64,000 nt of DNA from UBA830 sp038146925 (GTDB lineage Bacteria; Pseudomonadota; Alphaproteobacteria; MPNO01; UBA830): positions 124,001 to 188,000 of the forward strand of contig JAYQSP010000011.1 in NCBI GenBank assembly GCA_038146925.1. The letters run 5' to 3'. Under the pieces are notes generated by a model. That model was not told the origin of the DNA. It searched no databases and was given only the letters and a program-made list of their open reading frames with translations. Below, piece by piece: positions 17,749 through 25,383 of the stretch; the first letter of the stretch is position 1, and every line of letters begins with the position of its first letter. A program made the translations under genes and the position numbers.

Positions 17749-17760
17749 TCGGCGTTTCCC

Positions 17761-18648
17761 GTGAATGGCACCCCGACTGATACCGGCGCCACTGCGTCTT
17801 TGCGGATTATCCGGACGGCCGCGGAATTGCGGGATGCGGTAGAACCCGCGCGTGCGAAGGGCGCCGTCGTGGGACTGGTTCCAACAATGGGCGCGCTGCA
17901 CGACGGGCATATCTCGCTGGTGCGCCGGGCGCGGCGCGATTGCGGTCTCGTGGTCGCCAGTCTGTTCGTAAACCCGACCCAGTTCGGAGAGAACGAGGAT
18001 TTCGATTCCTATCCCCGCGACGAGGCCCGCGATCTGGCGCTGTTCGGAAAACACGGCGTCGACATCGTCTATGCGCCCCACGTCGAAGAAATGTATCCCG
18101 ATGGGTTTGGAATTACCGTGACCGTATCCGGCGTGACCGAGGGGCTGTGCGGTGCGACGCGGCCGGGGCATTTCGATGGCGTCACGACCGTGGTGTCCAG
18201 GCTGTTCGATCACTGCCGCCCGGATGCGGCCTATTTCGGCGAAAAGGACTATCAGCAGCTGAAGGTCATCCAACAGATGGTGCGCGATCTCGATCTGTCG
18301 ATCCGCATCGTCGGTATTCCCGTCGTGCGCGAACGCGACGGTCTGGCGCTGTCATCGCGCAATGCCTATCTCGACGTCTCCGAACGACGCATCGCCCCGG
18401 CGCTGCAGGGGACGATGCGGGCAGTCGCCGGGCGTCTCGCCGCCGGCATCGATCTGGACGCGCAGTGCCGTTGGGGGCGGGATGCGCTTCTCAGCGCCGG
18501 TTTCGACAGTGTCGATTATTTCGAGATCCGTGACGGCGAAACGCTGAAACCGGTGGACGGATTCCGTCCCGGCCTTCGTATCTTTGCCGCCGCCTGGCTA
18601 CGCGAGACGCGCCTGATCGACAACCTGGCCGTGGACGAAGCAGATTAA
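17761..18648 (+). CDS. panC: Pantothenate synthetase (pantoate-beta-alanine ligase)
   Basis: Joins pantoate and beta-alanine with ATP to give pantothenate, directly after PanB in the pathway and operon. The 295-residue protein begins with GTG at 17761. The nucleotide-binding HIGH-type motif is at residues 41-52 (PTMGALHDGHIS), with SLFVNPTQFGENEDF and the conserved FGEKDYQQL and LALSSRNAYL (KMSKS-like region) following. The ribosome site is weak, as expected for a gene coupled to its upstream partner. Confidence 0.96.
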   Translation: MNGTPTDTGATASLRIIRTAAELRDAVEPARAKGAVVGLVPTMGALHDGHISLVRRARRDCGLVVASLFVNPTQFGENEDFDSYPRDEARDLALFGKHGVDIVYAPHVEEMYPDGFGITVTVSGVTEGLCGATRPGHFDGVTTVVSRLFDHCRPDAAYFGEKDYQQLKVIQQMVRDLDLSIRIVGIPVVRERDGLALSSRNAYLDVSERRIAPALQGTMRAVAGRLAAGIDLDAQCRWGRDALLSAGFDSVDYFEIRDGETLKPVDGFRPGLRIFAAAWLRETRLIDNLAVDEAD

Positions 18649-18719
18649 GCAGACGGGCGGCGGGGTTTGCCATTTGCCGGCGCGCCCTCGATAATCCTCC
18701 GGAACAACCGGAGGCAATC

Positions 18720-19403
18720 ATGTTTTACGAGACGGCCAAAAACGATCACGGCCTGCCGTACAACCCTTACAAATCCATTGTGGTGCCGCGGCCCATCGGC
18801 TGGATCACAACCCTCGATCTGGAGGGCCGGATCAATCTCGCGCCCTATAGCCAGTTCAACAATCTTGGGTACGATCCGCCCTATGTCATGTTCTCGTCCG
18901 GATCGGTATTCGGCGACGGCGGGCCGAAGGACAGCGCCCGCAACGCCCTGTTGACCGGAGAATTCGTGTGCAACATGGCGACCTGGGAACTGCGCGATCA
19001 GATCAATACGACGGCGCAGATGGTGCCGTCCGATGTCGATGAAGCGGAACTGGCCGGTCTTGAAATGGTGCCGTCCAATATTGTCGCGCCACCGAGGGTG
19101 AAAGCGTCGCCGGTGCATCTGGAATGCCGGTACCACACAACGCTCACCCTGCCGGGCAACTCCGTCGACAACATGGTTTACGTCGTCGTCGGCGAGGTGC
19201 TGGGCGTGCATATCAGCGACGACGTCATCACCGACGAAGGCAAGATCGATATTCTGAAATGCCGGCCGCTCGCCCGGATGGGTTACTTCGACTACACCTC
19301 GGTTGAAAACGTTTTCGAGATGGCGCCCGACGGCCCCAATATCGAGAAGATCCGGCGCGGGCTGGAAGGCCGCGCGCAGGGCAGGCAGGACGCCGCCGAA
19401 TAA
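18720..19403 (+). CDS. Flavin reductase family / FMN-binding split-barrel protein
   Basis: A 227-residue flavoprotein of the DIM6/NTAB group. The N-terminal block YKSIVVPRPIGWITTLD and NLAPYSQFNNLGYDPPYVMF is the FMN-binding split-barrel signature, and ALLTGEFVCNM follows. ATG at 18720 has GGAGG upstream. Such proteins reduce FMN with NAD(P)H or act as flavin-dependent oxidoreductases; some supply reduced flavin to HpaB- or luciferase-type monooxygenases, which occur elsewhere in this window but not adjacent. It ends at a strong terminator. Confidence 0.85.
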   Translation: MFYETAKNDHGLPYNPYKSIVVPRPIGWITTLDLEGRINLAPYSQFNNLGYDPPYVMFSSGSVFGDGGPKDSARNALLTGEFVCNMATWELRDQINTTAQMVPSDVDEAELAGLEMVPSNIVAPPRVKASPVHLECRYHTTLTLPGNSVDNMVYVVVGEVLGVHISDDVITDEGKIDILKCRPLARMGYFDYTSVENVFEMAPDGPNIEKIRRGLEGRAQGRQDAAE

Positions 19404-19434
19404 AAAAACGGGCGCCCGCGGGCGCCCGTTTTTT
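19402..19434. terminator. Rho-independent terminator, bidirectional
   Basis: A GC-rich perfect stem (ACGGGCGC with GCGCCCGT around CCGCGG) is preceded by seven A residues and followed by six T residues. It therefore can terminate both the flavin reductase gene (+) and the convergent lipoprotein gene (-), whose stop codons flank it. Confidence 0.9.
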
Positions 19435-19454
19435 CTCCTGTCCGGGATGTATGT

Positions 19455-20639
19455 CTACCGGACGTAAAGATGCACTTCGTTGGTCGCCGCCGTGTTGCTT
19501 GTCAGCGCCGACAGGCGTACGCGGTCGAGCGGCAGGCCCATGTCGGACAGCGACCGCAGGACGGTTTCGGCATTTTTCTTCGACGAACTGGCCGACAGAG
19601 CCACCCGGGCGGCGTTGCCCCGGTTCGGCGCCACGGCGACGAGATCGAACATGGCGTTGGGCCGGCGCTGCAGCGCCCGGCTGACCGCATTGTAGAGCGG
19701 CTGTTCGTACTGGACGTTGGCCCGGTCGAAGCGAATCACGACCAGCGGACGGCGAGCGCCGGTGGACGCCATGGGTGACGGCGCAAAGCCGCTGCTGGCC
19801 GACGGTGCGGACGACGAGAACGCCCGGTTGCCGAGGCTCGATCCCAGCATTTCGCCGTTCTTGATCGCGAGCGCCAGGGTCGTCAGGTTCGTTCGCTCGG
19901 TGCTCAGATAATTGCTCTGCCGCGAGATGTCCTCGCTCAGTTCGTTCAGGAGCCGGTCGATCAGGACGACGGTACGGTTGACCTCATCCTCGAGAATCGA
20001 GAGCTGGCGATGATCTTCGTCGATGGCGCCCGACAGCCCGTAAGCCGCGCGCGTCGTTTCAAGGAGATAGGCCGACAGGGTCGACGTGCTGGCAACGCCG
20101 TTCGCCAGCGTGTTCATCTGCGCGATATCGTTTTCGACCTGCGCCAGACTCGCCTGCGCGACGTTCCACTGGTTCACCAGCGTCGGGTTGCCCGGCGTGG
20201 TCCCGACCTGCAGACGCGAATTAATGGCGCCGACAGTGGTGTGATAGTTCTGCGAATGCTGCACCGTCAGGCTGCGGATGGATTGCAGCTGCGTGTTCTG
20301 CTGGTTGATCTGCGACTGCAGCCGCTGCAGTTCGCCCCGGATTTCGAGGACGCGCTGACCGACATAGGTTCCTGTGCTGGCCCCCTGCGATACCCGTGGC
20401 GGCACGAAGTTCGTCCGCCCGAGCGCAGGCGGCGGGGGCGGCGACAATGTCGGCTGCGGATTGCTTTCCGCGCGCGACGCCGGAATGTTTTGCGCGTTCT
20501 GGCCGCCGGCCGGGTCTTCGCCGGTCAGCGACGGCCACAACGCATCCGAAGCGACGGAGCACCCGCCAAGCAAGGCGCCGGTCGCCACGATGATCGCACA
20601 ACTTTTTATCGTGTTCGTTCGGGTTTTCTGAAGGGCCAT
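19455..20639 (-). CDS. Envelope lipoprotein with coiled-coil and OmpA-like C-terminal domain
   Basis: A 394-residue predicted lipoprotein. The ATG at 20639 gives a signal peptide ending in the lipobox LLGGC (Cys27). A Pro-rich linker (SPPPPPALG) is followed by a long Gln- and Leu-rich coiled-coil region (about residues 85-270). A C-terminal domain (VVIRFDRANVQYEQPLYNAV to the end) has an OmpA/MotB-like fold pattern, although peptidoglycan-binding residues are not clear. It may bridge outer membrane and cell wall or scaffold a secretion or division complex; this is inference. It is transcribed alone between two terminator-bounded units. Confidence 0.7.
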   Translation of the reverse strand: MALQKTRTNTIKSCAIIVATGALLGGCSVASDALWPSLTGEDPAGGQNAQNIPASRAESNPQPTLSPPPPPALGRTNFVPPRVSQGASTGTYVGQRVLEIRGELQRLQSQINQQNTQLQSIRSLTVQHSQNYHTTVGAINSRLQVGTTPGNPTLVNQWNVAQASLAQVENDIAQMNTLANGVASTSTLSAYLLETTRAAYGLSGAIDEDHRQLSILEDEVNRTVVLIDRLLNELSEDISRQSNYLSTERTNLTTLALAIKNGEMLGSSLGNRAFSSSAPSASSGFAPSPMASTGARRPLVVIRFDRANVQYEQPLYNAVSRALQRRPNAMFDLVAVAPNRGNAARVALSASSSKKNAETVLRSLSDMGLPLDRVRLSALTSNTAATNEVHLYVR

Positions 20640-20747
20640 GATGAAGGCCTTACCCCCACTAATTCGTTTTTCGGCGGTCCCGGCACTGGAGCATGGCAAA
20701 TGCTTGTAAAAACATAAGAATCTGCCAACCCGACCGAACCGGCGCGC

Positions 20748-20776
20748 ATATTACTTTAACGATTCTCCGTCTACAA
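20748..20776 (-). promoter_or_regulatory. Sigma70-type promoter of the lipoprotein gene
   Basis: On the minus strand, TTGTAG (20776-20771) and TAATAT (20753-20748) are separated by 17 bases, about 110 bases before the lipoprotein ATG. The remainder of the 386-base gap 20640-21025 shows no supportable gene other than the tRNA promoter. Confidence 0.4.
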
Positions 20777-20984
20777 GCCGATTGTCGGTGACAAATACCG
20801 GGCACTACCGGTCAAATTTTATCTGTGTTTGCAATTATCTTGCGGGAATTCTGTAGCCGGTCGCCGATTAAGAGGCGTTTCACGGCGCTACCGCGGCGCG
20901 ACGTGACGAAACGGACCGGTTGATTTCGAATCGCACCCGAATACGAGGTCGGAAAATATGCTGCCGGAAGCACGAAAGAACGCA

Positions 20985-21013
20985 TTGCGCCGCGGGGCCG
21001 CATTGGCTATACC
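20985..21013 (+). promoter_or_regulatory. Promoter of tRNA-Arg
   Basis: TTGCGC and TATACC are separated by 17 bases and end 12 bases before the mature tRNA 5' end. The stretch just after the -10 box is GC-rich, as in stringently controlled stable-RNA promoters. Confidence 0.55.
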
Positions 21014-21025
21014 CTTGCGGCCCGC

Positions 21026-21102
21026 GCGCCCGTAGCTCAACTGGATAGAGTGCCTGACTACGGATCAGGAGGTTGGGGGTTCGAATCCTCCCGGGCGCGC
21101 CA
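21026..21102 (+). tRNA. tRNA-Arg (anticodon ACG)
   Basis: A 77-base cloverleaf with encoded CCA. Acceptor GCGCCCG pairs with CGGGCGC; D-arm TAGCTCAACTGGATAGAG; anticodon stem CCTGA/TCAGG around CTACGGA gives anticodon ACG; the T-arm has the TTCGAAT loop. The A34 would be converted to inosine to read CGU, CGC and CGA. A run of six T bases follows the CCA and may end transcription. Confidence 0.97.
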
Positions 21103-21177
21103 TTTTTTCAGCATCCGATTATCCGAAGCATGGTCCGCCGCCCGAAGGCGCGGTTTAACTCCGCCCGAAGGCGTGGT

Positions 21178-21534
21178 TTACCGGGGCAGTCCCGCATCGT
21201 CCGACAAACGCTCGCTTGCGTGCTTGATCCGCGCCTGTTCGGCACGGGCGCGGAGCTCGGGGCTGTCGTTCATCAGGACGGCGATCCCGGCAGCGGCGGG
21301 ACCGCCGATTTTGAAAGAGGGCGCCCGCTGCGTGCGCGCAAAGCGGTGTGTCGGGACCGTTTCGGAGCTGCTGGAAATCTCTGGGATTAAAGGTGTCATC
21401 GTCCGAACCCTGTCCGGATAACCCGCGCTGACGATCACGCCTGCCGCGACCGCGATCAGCGGCACACCCAGCATCCACTTGCCGAAGTTGCCTTTTGAGT
21501 GCCGGAGGCTGCGGGTCGGATACGCGGTCAGCAT
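21178..21534 (-). CDS. Small membrane-anchored hypothetical protein
   Basis: A 118-residue protein with host-like codon use. A single hydrophobic segment (WMLGVPLIAVAAGVIVSAGY, about residues 20-39) follows a basic N-terminus, so the rest probably faces the periplasm. The middle is Ser/Thr/Pro-rich; the end is a charged helix (SPELRARAEQARIKHASERL). No family is recognised. No clear ribosome site precedes the ATG at 21534. It lies between tRNA-Arg and the divergent BenE-type gene. Confidence 0.55.
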   Translation of the reverse strand: MLTAYPTRSLRHSKGNFGKWMLGVPLIAVAAGVIVSAGYPDRVRTMTPLIPEISSSSETVPTHRFARTQRAPSFKIGGPAAAGIAVLMNDSPELRARAEQARIKHASERLSDDAGLPR

Positions 21535-21713
21535 AAGACGGCCAAAATGTTTCGATCACCTCACGAACGATACCGTACGCGTCTTGATCTTTGGTGAAAG
21601 AACAGGGTTAAGCAATCGTGAGGGGTGGACCGCATCCGACAGGCAACCGGTCCGGCTTTGCCGGCTTGAATAAATCTGCTATCAGCGGGGAAAGAGAGGC
21701 TTCAAAAAACGCC

Positions 21714-22958
21714 ATGTCAGACCGGCAACCAATACTAGAACCCATAAATACACCGCTGCCGGGAATTGCGGGCATCTTTCGCCACGCGTTCGGGCATAAT
21801 CTGGTCAACGGGTTTAGCGCGTTTCTTTTTGCCGCCACCGGACCCGGCGCGATGACGCTGGCCGTCGGGACAGCCGCCAACCTGCCGGCCGACCAGATCG
21901 CCGTCTGGCTGTTCGCCGGGTATGCGCTGAGCGGCCTGCTTACCATTTTCGTCTGTTATCTGTATCGCCAGCCGCTCGCTTTCGGGTACAGCATGCCGGC
22001 GCTGGTCATCGTCGGGCCCGCGCTGATGCATCTTTCGCTTGCCGAGATGGTCGGCGCCTATCTGATCACAGGCGTACTGATCCTGGTCCTGGCCTTGACC
22101 GGTTTCATCCGCAAGGCGACGCGGGCATTGCCCGAACCGATCGTCATGGCGATGGTCGCCGGTGTCTTCATGCCTTACTGCCTGCGGATGATCGACGCGT
22201 TCGGGACCGGCGTGTGGGTGGCCGGCGCTATGATTGCCGGTTACCTCGCCTCGTCGGCGTCGCCTGCCCTGCAAAGACAGTTTCCGCCGCTTCTGTCGGC
22301 GCTGGTCGCCGGCACCGTCGCCGTCGTGGCGACAGGACAGTTCAGCCCCGATGGTGATGTCGTGCTGCGGGTCGTCACGCCGGTTCTGATCCGGCCGGAG
22401 TTCAACGTTACCGCGATCATCGAATTCGTCATTCCGCTGACGGTGACCGTGGTCGGAATCCACAACACGCAGGGCTTCGCGATTCTGCGGAATGCCGGCT
22501 ACCGCCCGCCGGAAAATCTGTCGACGCTGATCTGCGGCGGCGGGACCATGGCGTACGGCATGATGGGCTGCGTGCCGGCCGTGGTGACCGGCCCTGCCAA
22601 CGCGATCCTGAACGTTTCCGGCGATCGGGACTGGCGCTTCGTCGGCGGCATCTGGTTCGGGATCTTCTTCATTCTGTTCGGTCTGTTTGCGCCCTCGGCC
22701 CTGCAGATCGGGCTGGCGCTGCCGACGGCCTTTATCGCGACCCTCGCGGGGCTGGCGATGATCCCTGTCCTGCAATCCGCCTTCGTCAGCGGTTTCGGCG
22801 GCAGGTTCTCGCTTAGTGCGCTGGTGACGTTCCTGACGACCGTGGCCGGTGTGTCGATCTTCGGTATCGGCGCCGCGTTCTGGGGGCTGGTGTTCGGCTA
22901 TGCCGTGGCGCGCATCGTCGAACGCCGGGACTTTGCCGAGCTCGAAAAGCCGGAATAA
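21714..22958 (+). CDS. BenE-family benzoate/H+ symporter
   Basis: A 414-residue inner-membrane transporter with about twelve hydrophobic helices. The start at 21714 (MSDRQPIL) is chosen; the longer reading lacks a ribosome site. Family features include GIFRHAFGHNLVNG, FGYSMPALVIVGPAL, the central GIHNTQGFAILRNAGYRPP and TFIATLAG-like LPTAFIATLAGLAMIPVLQ. BenE members import benzoate or related aromatic acids with protons, which fits the many ring-hydroxylating oxygenases in the window. It ends at a strong terminator. Confidence 0.85.
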   Translation: MSDRQPILEPINTPLPGIAGIFRHAFGHNLVNGFSAFLFAATGPGAMTLAVGTAANLPADQIAVWLFAGYALSGLLTIFVCYLYRQPLAFGYSMPALVIVGPALMHLSLAEMVGAYLITGVLILVLALTGFIRKATRALPEPIVMAMVAGVFMPYCLRMIDAFGTGVWVAGAMIAGYLASSASPALQRQFPPLLSALVAGTVAVVATGQFSPDGDVVLRVVTPVLIRPEFNVTAIIEFVIPLTVTVVGIHNTQGFAILRNAGYRPPENLSTLICGGGTMAYGMMGCVPAVVTGPANAILNVSGDRDWRFVGGIWFGIFFILFGLFAPSALQIGLALPTAFIATLAGLAMIPVLQSAFVSGFGGRFSLSALVTFLTTVAGVSIFGIGAAFWGLVFGYAVARIVERRDFAELEKPE

Positions 22959-22960
22959 AA

Positions 22961-22990
22961 AACGGCCGAGCTAAAGGCTCGGCCGTTTTC
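22961..22990 (+). terminator. Rho-independent terminator after BenE-type gene
   Basis: Stem ACGGCCGAG/CTCGGCCGT with a seven-base loop, flanked by a run of A bases upstream and TTTT downstream. It can also act on the convergent HupE gene. Confidence 0.9.
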
Positions 22991-23028
22991 GCATCGGAGT
23001 CCTGATGAACTCTTTCGAATTGTGACCG

Positions 23029-23556
23029 TCAGGCCCGGGACGCGCGCCGTGCGCGCAGTGCTTCCAGTCCGCGACCCGCGGCGATTCCCGCCAGCATCAC
23101 AAGCGTCGCCGAGGCCAGGAATCCCGCAAAAAAGCTGACCGGTGCCGCCGATCCCATTTCGGCCCCGTGGGCTGCGCCATGGAAAAAAGCGAATGCGCCC
23201 GTGACGAGAACGGAAACAGCCGGGCTCAGCCGCAAGGCGATGGCCGCCAGGAAAATCAGGATGGCAACCGAGGCGAGGACCGCCGTCTCTGTGCCGGGGA
23301 TCGCGATTCCGGTAAATGCAATTGCCGCACCTGTGGCCATAACAGCCAGAAACGCCACCGGAATGGCCCACACCGATTTGCCGGCCGCCCGGCCCGCCAA
23401 AACGCCGACCGCCAGAAGCGCCAGCAGATGATCGATCCCGGTAATCGGATGTAGAAATCCGGCGCCGACACCGGCCGTGCCGTGGGCATGTGCCGACGTC
23501 GCGCCTGCCGTCGCGATCAGGGCGGTTAGTGAAATTAGTCCTAACTTGTTCATCAT
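23029..23556 (-). CDS. HupE/UreJ family membrane protein
   Basis: A 175-residue protein with a cleavable signal peptide (ending SAHAHG) and about six hydrophobic helices. The family's metal-site motifs are present: HPITGIDHLLALLAVG near the N-terminus and AFFHGAAHGAE later. Starts at 23556 or the adjacent ATG at 23553 are both possible after CTGGGGAACCA. HupE/UreJ proteins are thought to transport nickel or cobalt. No hydrogenase, urease or cobalamin gene lies nearby, so the metal is undetermined. Confidence 0.88.
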   Translation of the reverse strand: MMNKLGLISLTALIATAGATSAHAHGTAGVGAGFLHPITGIDHLLALLAVGVLAGRAAGKSVWAIPVAFLAVMATGAAIAFTGIAIPGTETAVLASVAILIFLAAIALRLSPAVSVLVTGAFAFFHGAAHGAEMGSAAPVSFFAGFLASATLVMLAGIAAGRGLEALRARRASRA

Positions 23557-23698
23557 TTGGTTCCCCAGAGTAGTGACGTCGCCGGAAACGCCGGCGCGGT
23601 CCATCGAAATAAGCGTGTCCGGTTTACGACTCTGATTGAGTCAATGCAAGGCGACGCGCCGAATTTGCGACTTTCGCCGCCCCTTGGGGCGCCTCGCC

Positions 23699-23713
23699 TT
23701 AACGTTACGTTAA
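23699..23713 (+). promoter_or_regulatory. CtrA-type site TTAA-N7-TTAA
   Basis: TTAACGTTACGTTAA is an exact match to the alphaproteobacterial CtrA consensus TTAA-N7-TTAA and is itself palindromic. It lies 75 bases before the Hpt start codon, in the divergent region with hupE. A possible -10 (TAAATT) follows at 23726-23731. Binding is inferred from the consensus only. Confidence 0.5.
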
Positions 23714-23787
23714 GAAGCATTTTGCTAAATTTTGGCCGTAAAGCTCTTTCGGCAGTCGCGAGGGCTCCGATAGTTCGGGAAGACTCG

Positions 23788-24246
23788 ATGGACAACAGCG
23801 CCGCCATACCGTCAGAATCCGGAGCCGACCAGGTTCCCGACCCGGTCAAAGATGCCGAGGCCGCCGTTGCTGCGCTTGCCGACAGTTTTCTGGAATGGAT
23901 CACCGCGGATATCGACAAGGCCAAACAGGCGCTGGCCGCGGCACAGGGCAAGCCAGGCGACAACCAGCCGGAACTGCGCGAAATTTTTGGCGTCGTTCAC
24001 AACGTCAAGGGTCAGGGCGGCTCATTCGGCTACGACCTGCTGACCAAAATCGGCGGTTCCATGTGCGATTATCTGCGGTCCGAAACGGCATCGGCCAGCG
24101 ACAAGCAGCTCAAAGTCGTCGCCGCGCATTTCGCGGCCATGGATTTTGTTCTCGAAAAGAACATCCAGGGCAGCGGCGGCGATGTCGGCACGCAGCTGAT
24201 CGGCAAGATCCAGCAACTGGTATCAAACATACCCGCGCCTGAATAA
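23788..24246 (+). CDS. Histidine phosphotransfer (Hpt) domain protein
   Basis: A 152-residue cytosolic phosphorelay protein. The ATG at 23788 follows GGGAAGA. The Hpt core lies at about residues 30-120, with the phospho-acceptor H71 in VVHNVKGQGGSFGYDLL, matching the H-x2-KG-x5-G pattern. It is stand-alone, with no kinase or receiver domain beside it, so partners must be elsewhere. The upstream CtrA-type site suggests cell-cycle or motility-linked expression. A terminator follows. Confidence 0.87.
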   Translation: MDNSAAIPSESGADQVPDPVKDAEAAVAALADSFLEWITADIDKAKQALAAAQGKPGDNQPELREIFGVVHNVKGQGGSFGYDLLTKIGGSMCDYLRSETASASDKQLKVVAAHFAAMDFVLEKNIQGSGGDVGTQLIGKIQQLVSNIPAPE

Positions 24247-24275
24247 ACCGCCCCGGCATCTCCGGCAAAAATGGC

Positions 24276-24303
24276 GGCGCGGACCGGATTGTCCGCGCCT
24301 TTT
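24276..24303 (+). terminator. Rho-independent terminator after Hpt gene
   Basis: Perfect nine-base stem GGCGCGGAC/GTCCGCGCC with a six-base loop followed by TTTT. On the other strand it is followed by a T-rich stretch as well, so it may serve the convergent lipoprotein gene. Confidence 0.8.
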
Positions 24304-24319
24304 GGGTTGTAGCGCCGGA

Positions 24320-25204
24320 TCAGTGCGTCAGTTCGATTTCGACCCGCCGGTTGCGGGCCTCGCGCGATCCGTTCGGCGTCCGGATCGCGGGTTTTTCCTC
24401 GCCGAACGCCAGTGTGGCGACCCCGACATCCGGCAGGCCGACCCGACGCAATGCCTCGACAACCTCGCGCGCGCGCTGGCGACTGAGGGCCAGGTTGTGG
24501 CTTTCCGGCCCGGCCCGGTCGGCATGGCCGCTGACCCTTACCATTGCCGCTCCGATCCGGCGTGCCGCGTCGGCGGCGCGGGCGAGTTCGGCCTCCGAAC
24601 TCGGCGCGATCCTGGCCGAATCGAAATCGAAATAGACCACGAACTTCGTCGCCAGCGGCGGACGAACGGCGGGCGCCGCCAACACCGCGGGAACGGGCCT
24701 GGGCCGTGAGTCGGGCGCCGTCGCCAGCGGCTCCGTTTCCAGCGCCGTCATCGCCGATGCGAACCTGCTTCGGCAGTTGGCGATATCCAGGGGCTGAAGA
24801 TTCTCTTCCTGTTCCTGTATCCAGCAATCGAATGCGATCTGCGCGTCCGCGGCGGCCAGCGGCATCTGACGGTGCGCCCCACCATCAAGCGCGGCACCAA
24901 GCCGTTTCCGGGCATGCGCGAGACCGGCGACCGCTTTTGCCGGCAGGTTGCGGCTTGCGAGCACCTGCGGCGTCGGTGGTGCGCCCTTGGCGGCCGCGAG
25001 TCCGCGACCCGCGAAATAGTCTGCATCCGCGAAATCGTTCTCGTCGCGTTCGCGATGCGCCAGTTCGACGTAGCCGCCCTGCAACGCCCTGGCGAACGGA
25101 TCGGCGGGCGGCGGCGCGGTTTCCGCCTGATGCAATGTGCCGCTGCAGGCCGCGAGAGATGCGGCCAGCCCGCCGGCGGTCAGGAGTCTGGCGATCGTTT
25201 TCAT
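24320..25204 (-). CDS. OmpA-family outer-membrane lipoprotein
   Basis: A 294-residue lipoprotein. The signal peptide ends in the lipobox SLAAC (Cys20). The N-terminal half is Ala-rich with Asp/Glu helices; the C-terminal OmpA domain (about residues 185-294) contains VVYFDFDSARIAPSSEAEL, the peptidoglycan-binding VSGHADRAGPESHNLALSRQRA with the conserved Asp and Arg, and NRRVEIEL at the end. It probably tethers the outer membrane to peptidoglycan, like Pal. It stands alone and is divergent from kynU. Confidence 0.88.
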   Translation of the reverse strand: MKTIARLLTAGGLAASLAACSGTLHQAETAPPPADPFARALQGGYVELAHRERDENDFADADYFAGRGLAAAKGAPPTPQVLASRNLPAKAVAGLAHARKRLGAALDGGAHRQMPLAAADAQIAFDCWIQEQEENLQPLDIANCRSRFASAMTALETEPLATAPDSRPRPVPAVLAAPAVRPPLATKFVVYFDFDSARIAPSSEAELARAADAARRIGAAMVRVSGHADRAGPESHNLALSRQRAREVVEALRRVGLPDVGVATLAFGEEKPAIRTPNGSREARNRRVEIELTH

Positions 25205-25364
25205 GTCGGTTCTCCCCGATTGTCGGAATATTCGAGAACGTCATAGAGCATCGCGATTTCGGCGGCCGCGTGGCGAAATTGTGGAAATATCGGGGCGGGT
25301 GCGGTCTAATCGTTTTGTATGAGCATGAATGAACGCGATCCCGGGCGAAGCGCCGGTGATTTCC

Positions 25365-25380
25365 GTTTCATATGTGAAAC
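25365..25380 (+). promoter_or_regulatory. Palindrome abutting the kynU start (candidate operator)
   Basis: Arms GTTTCA and TGAAAC are separated by TATG, ending three bases before the GTG of kynU. It occupies the place where a ribosome site would be; no Shine-Dalgarno is visible. It may be an operator for a kyn regulator or mark a leaderless start. Confidence 0.35.
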
Positions 25381-25383
25381 GCC

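Noticed and set aside
21026..21534. tRNA-Arg as the attachment site of an integrated element
   Set aside because: No integrase, no direct repeat of the tRNA 3' end and no change in codon use were seen downstream.
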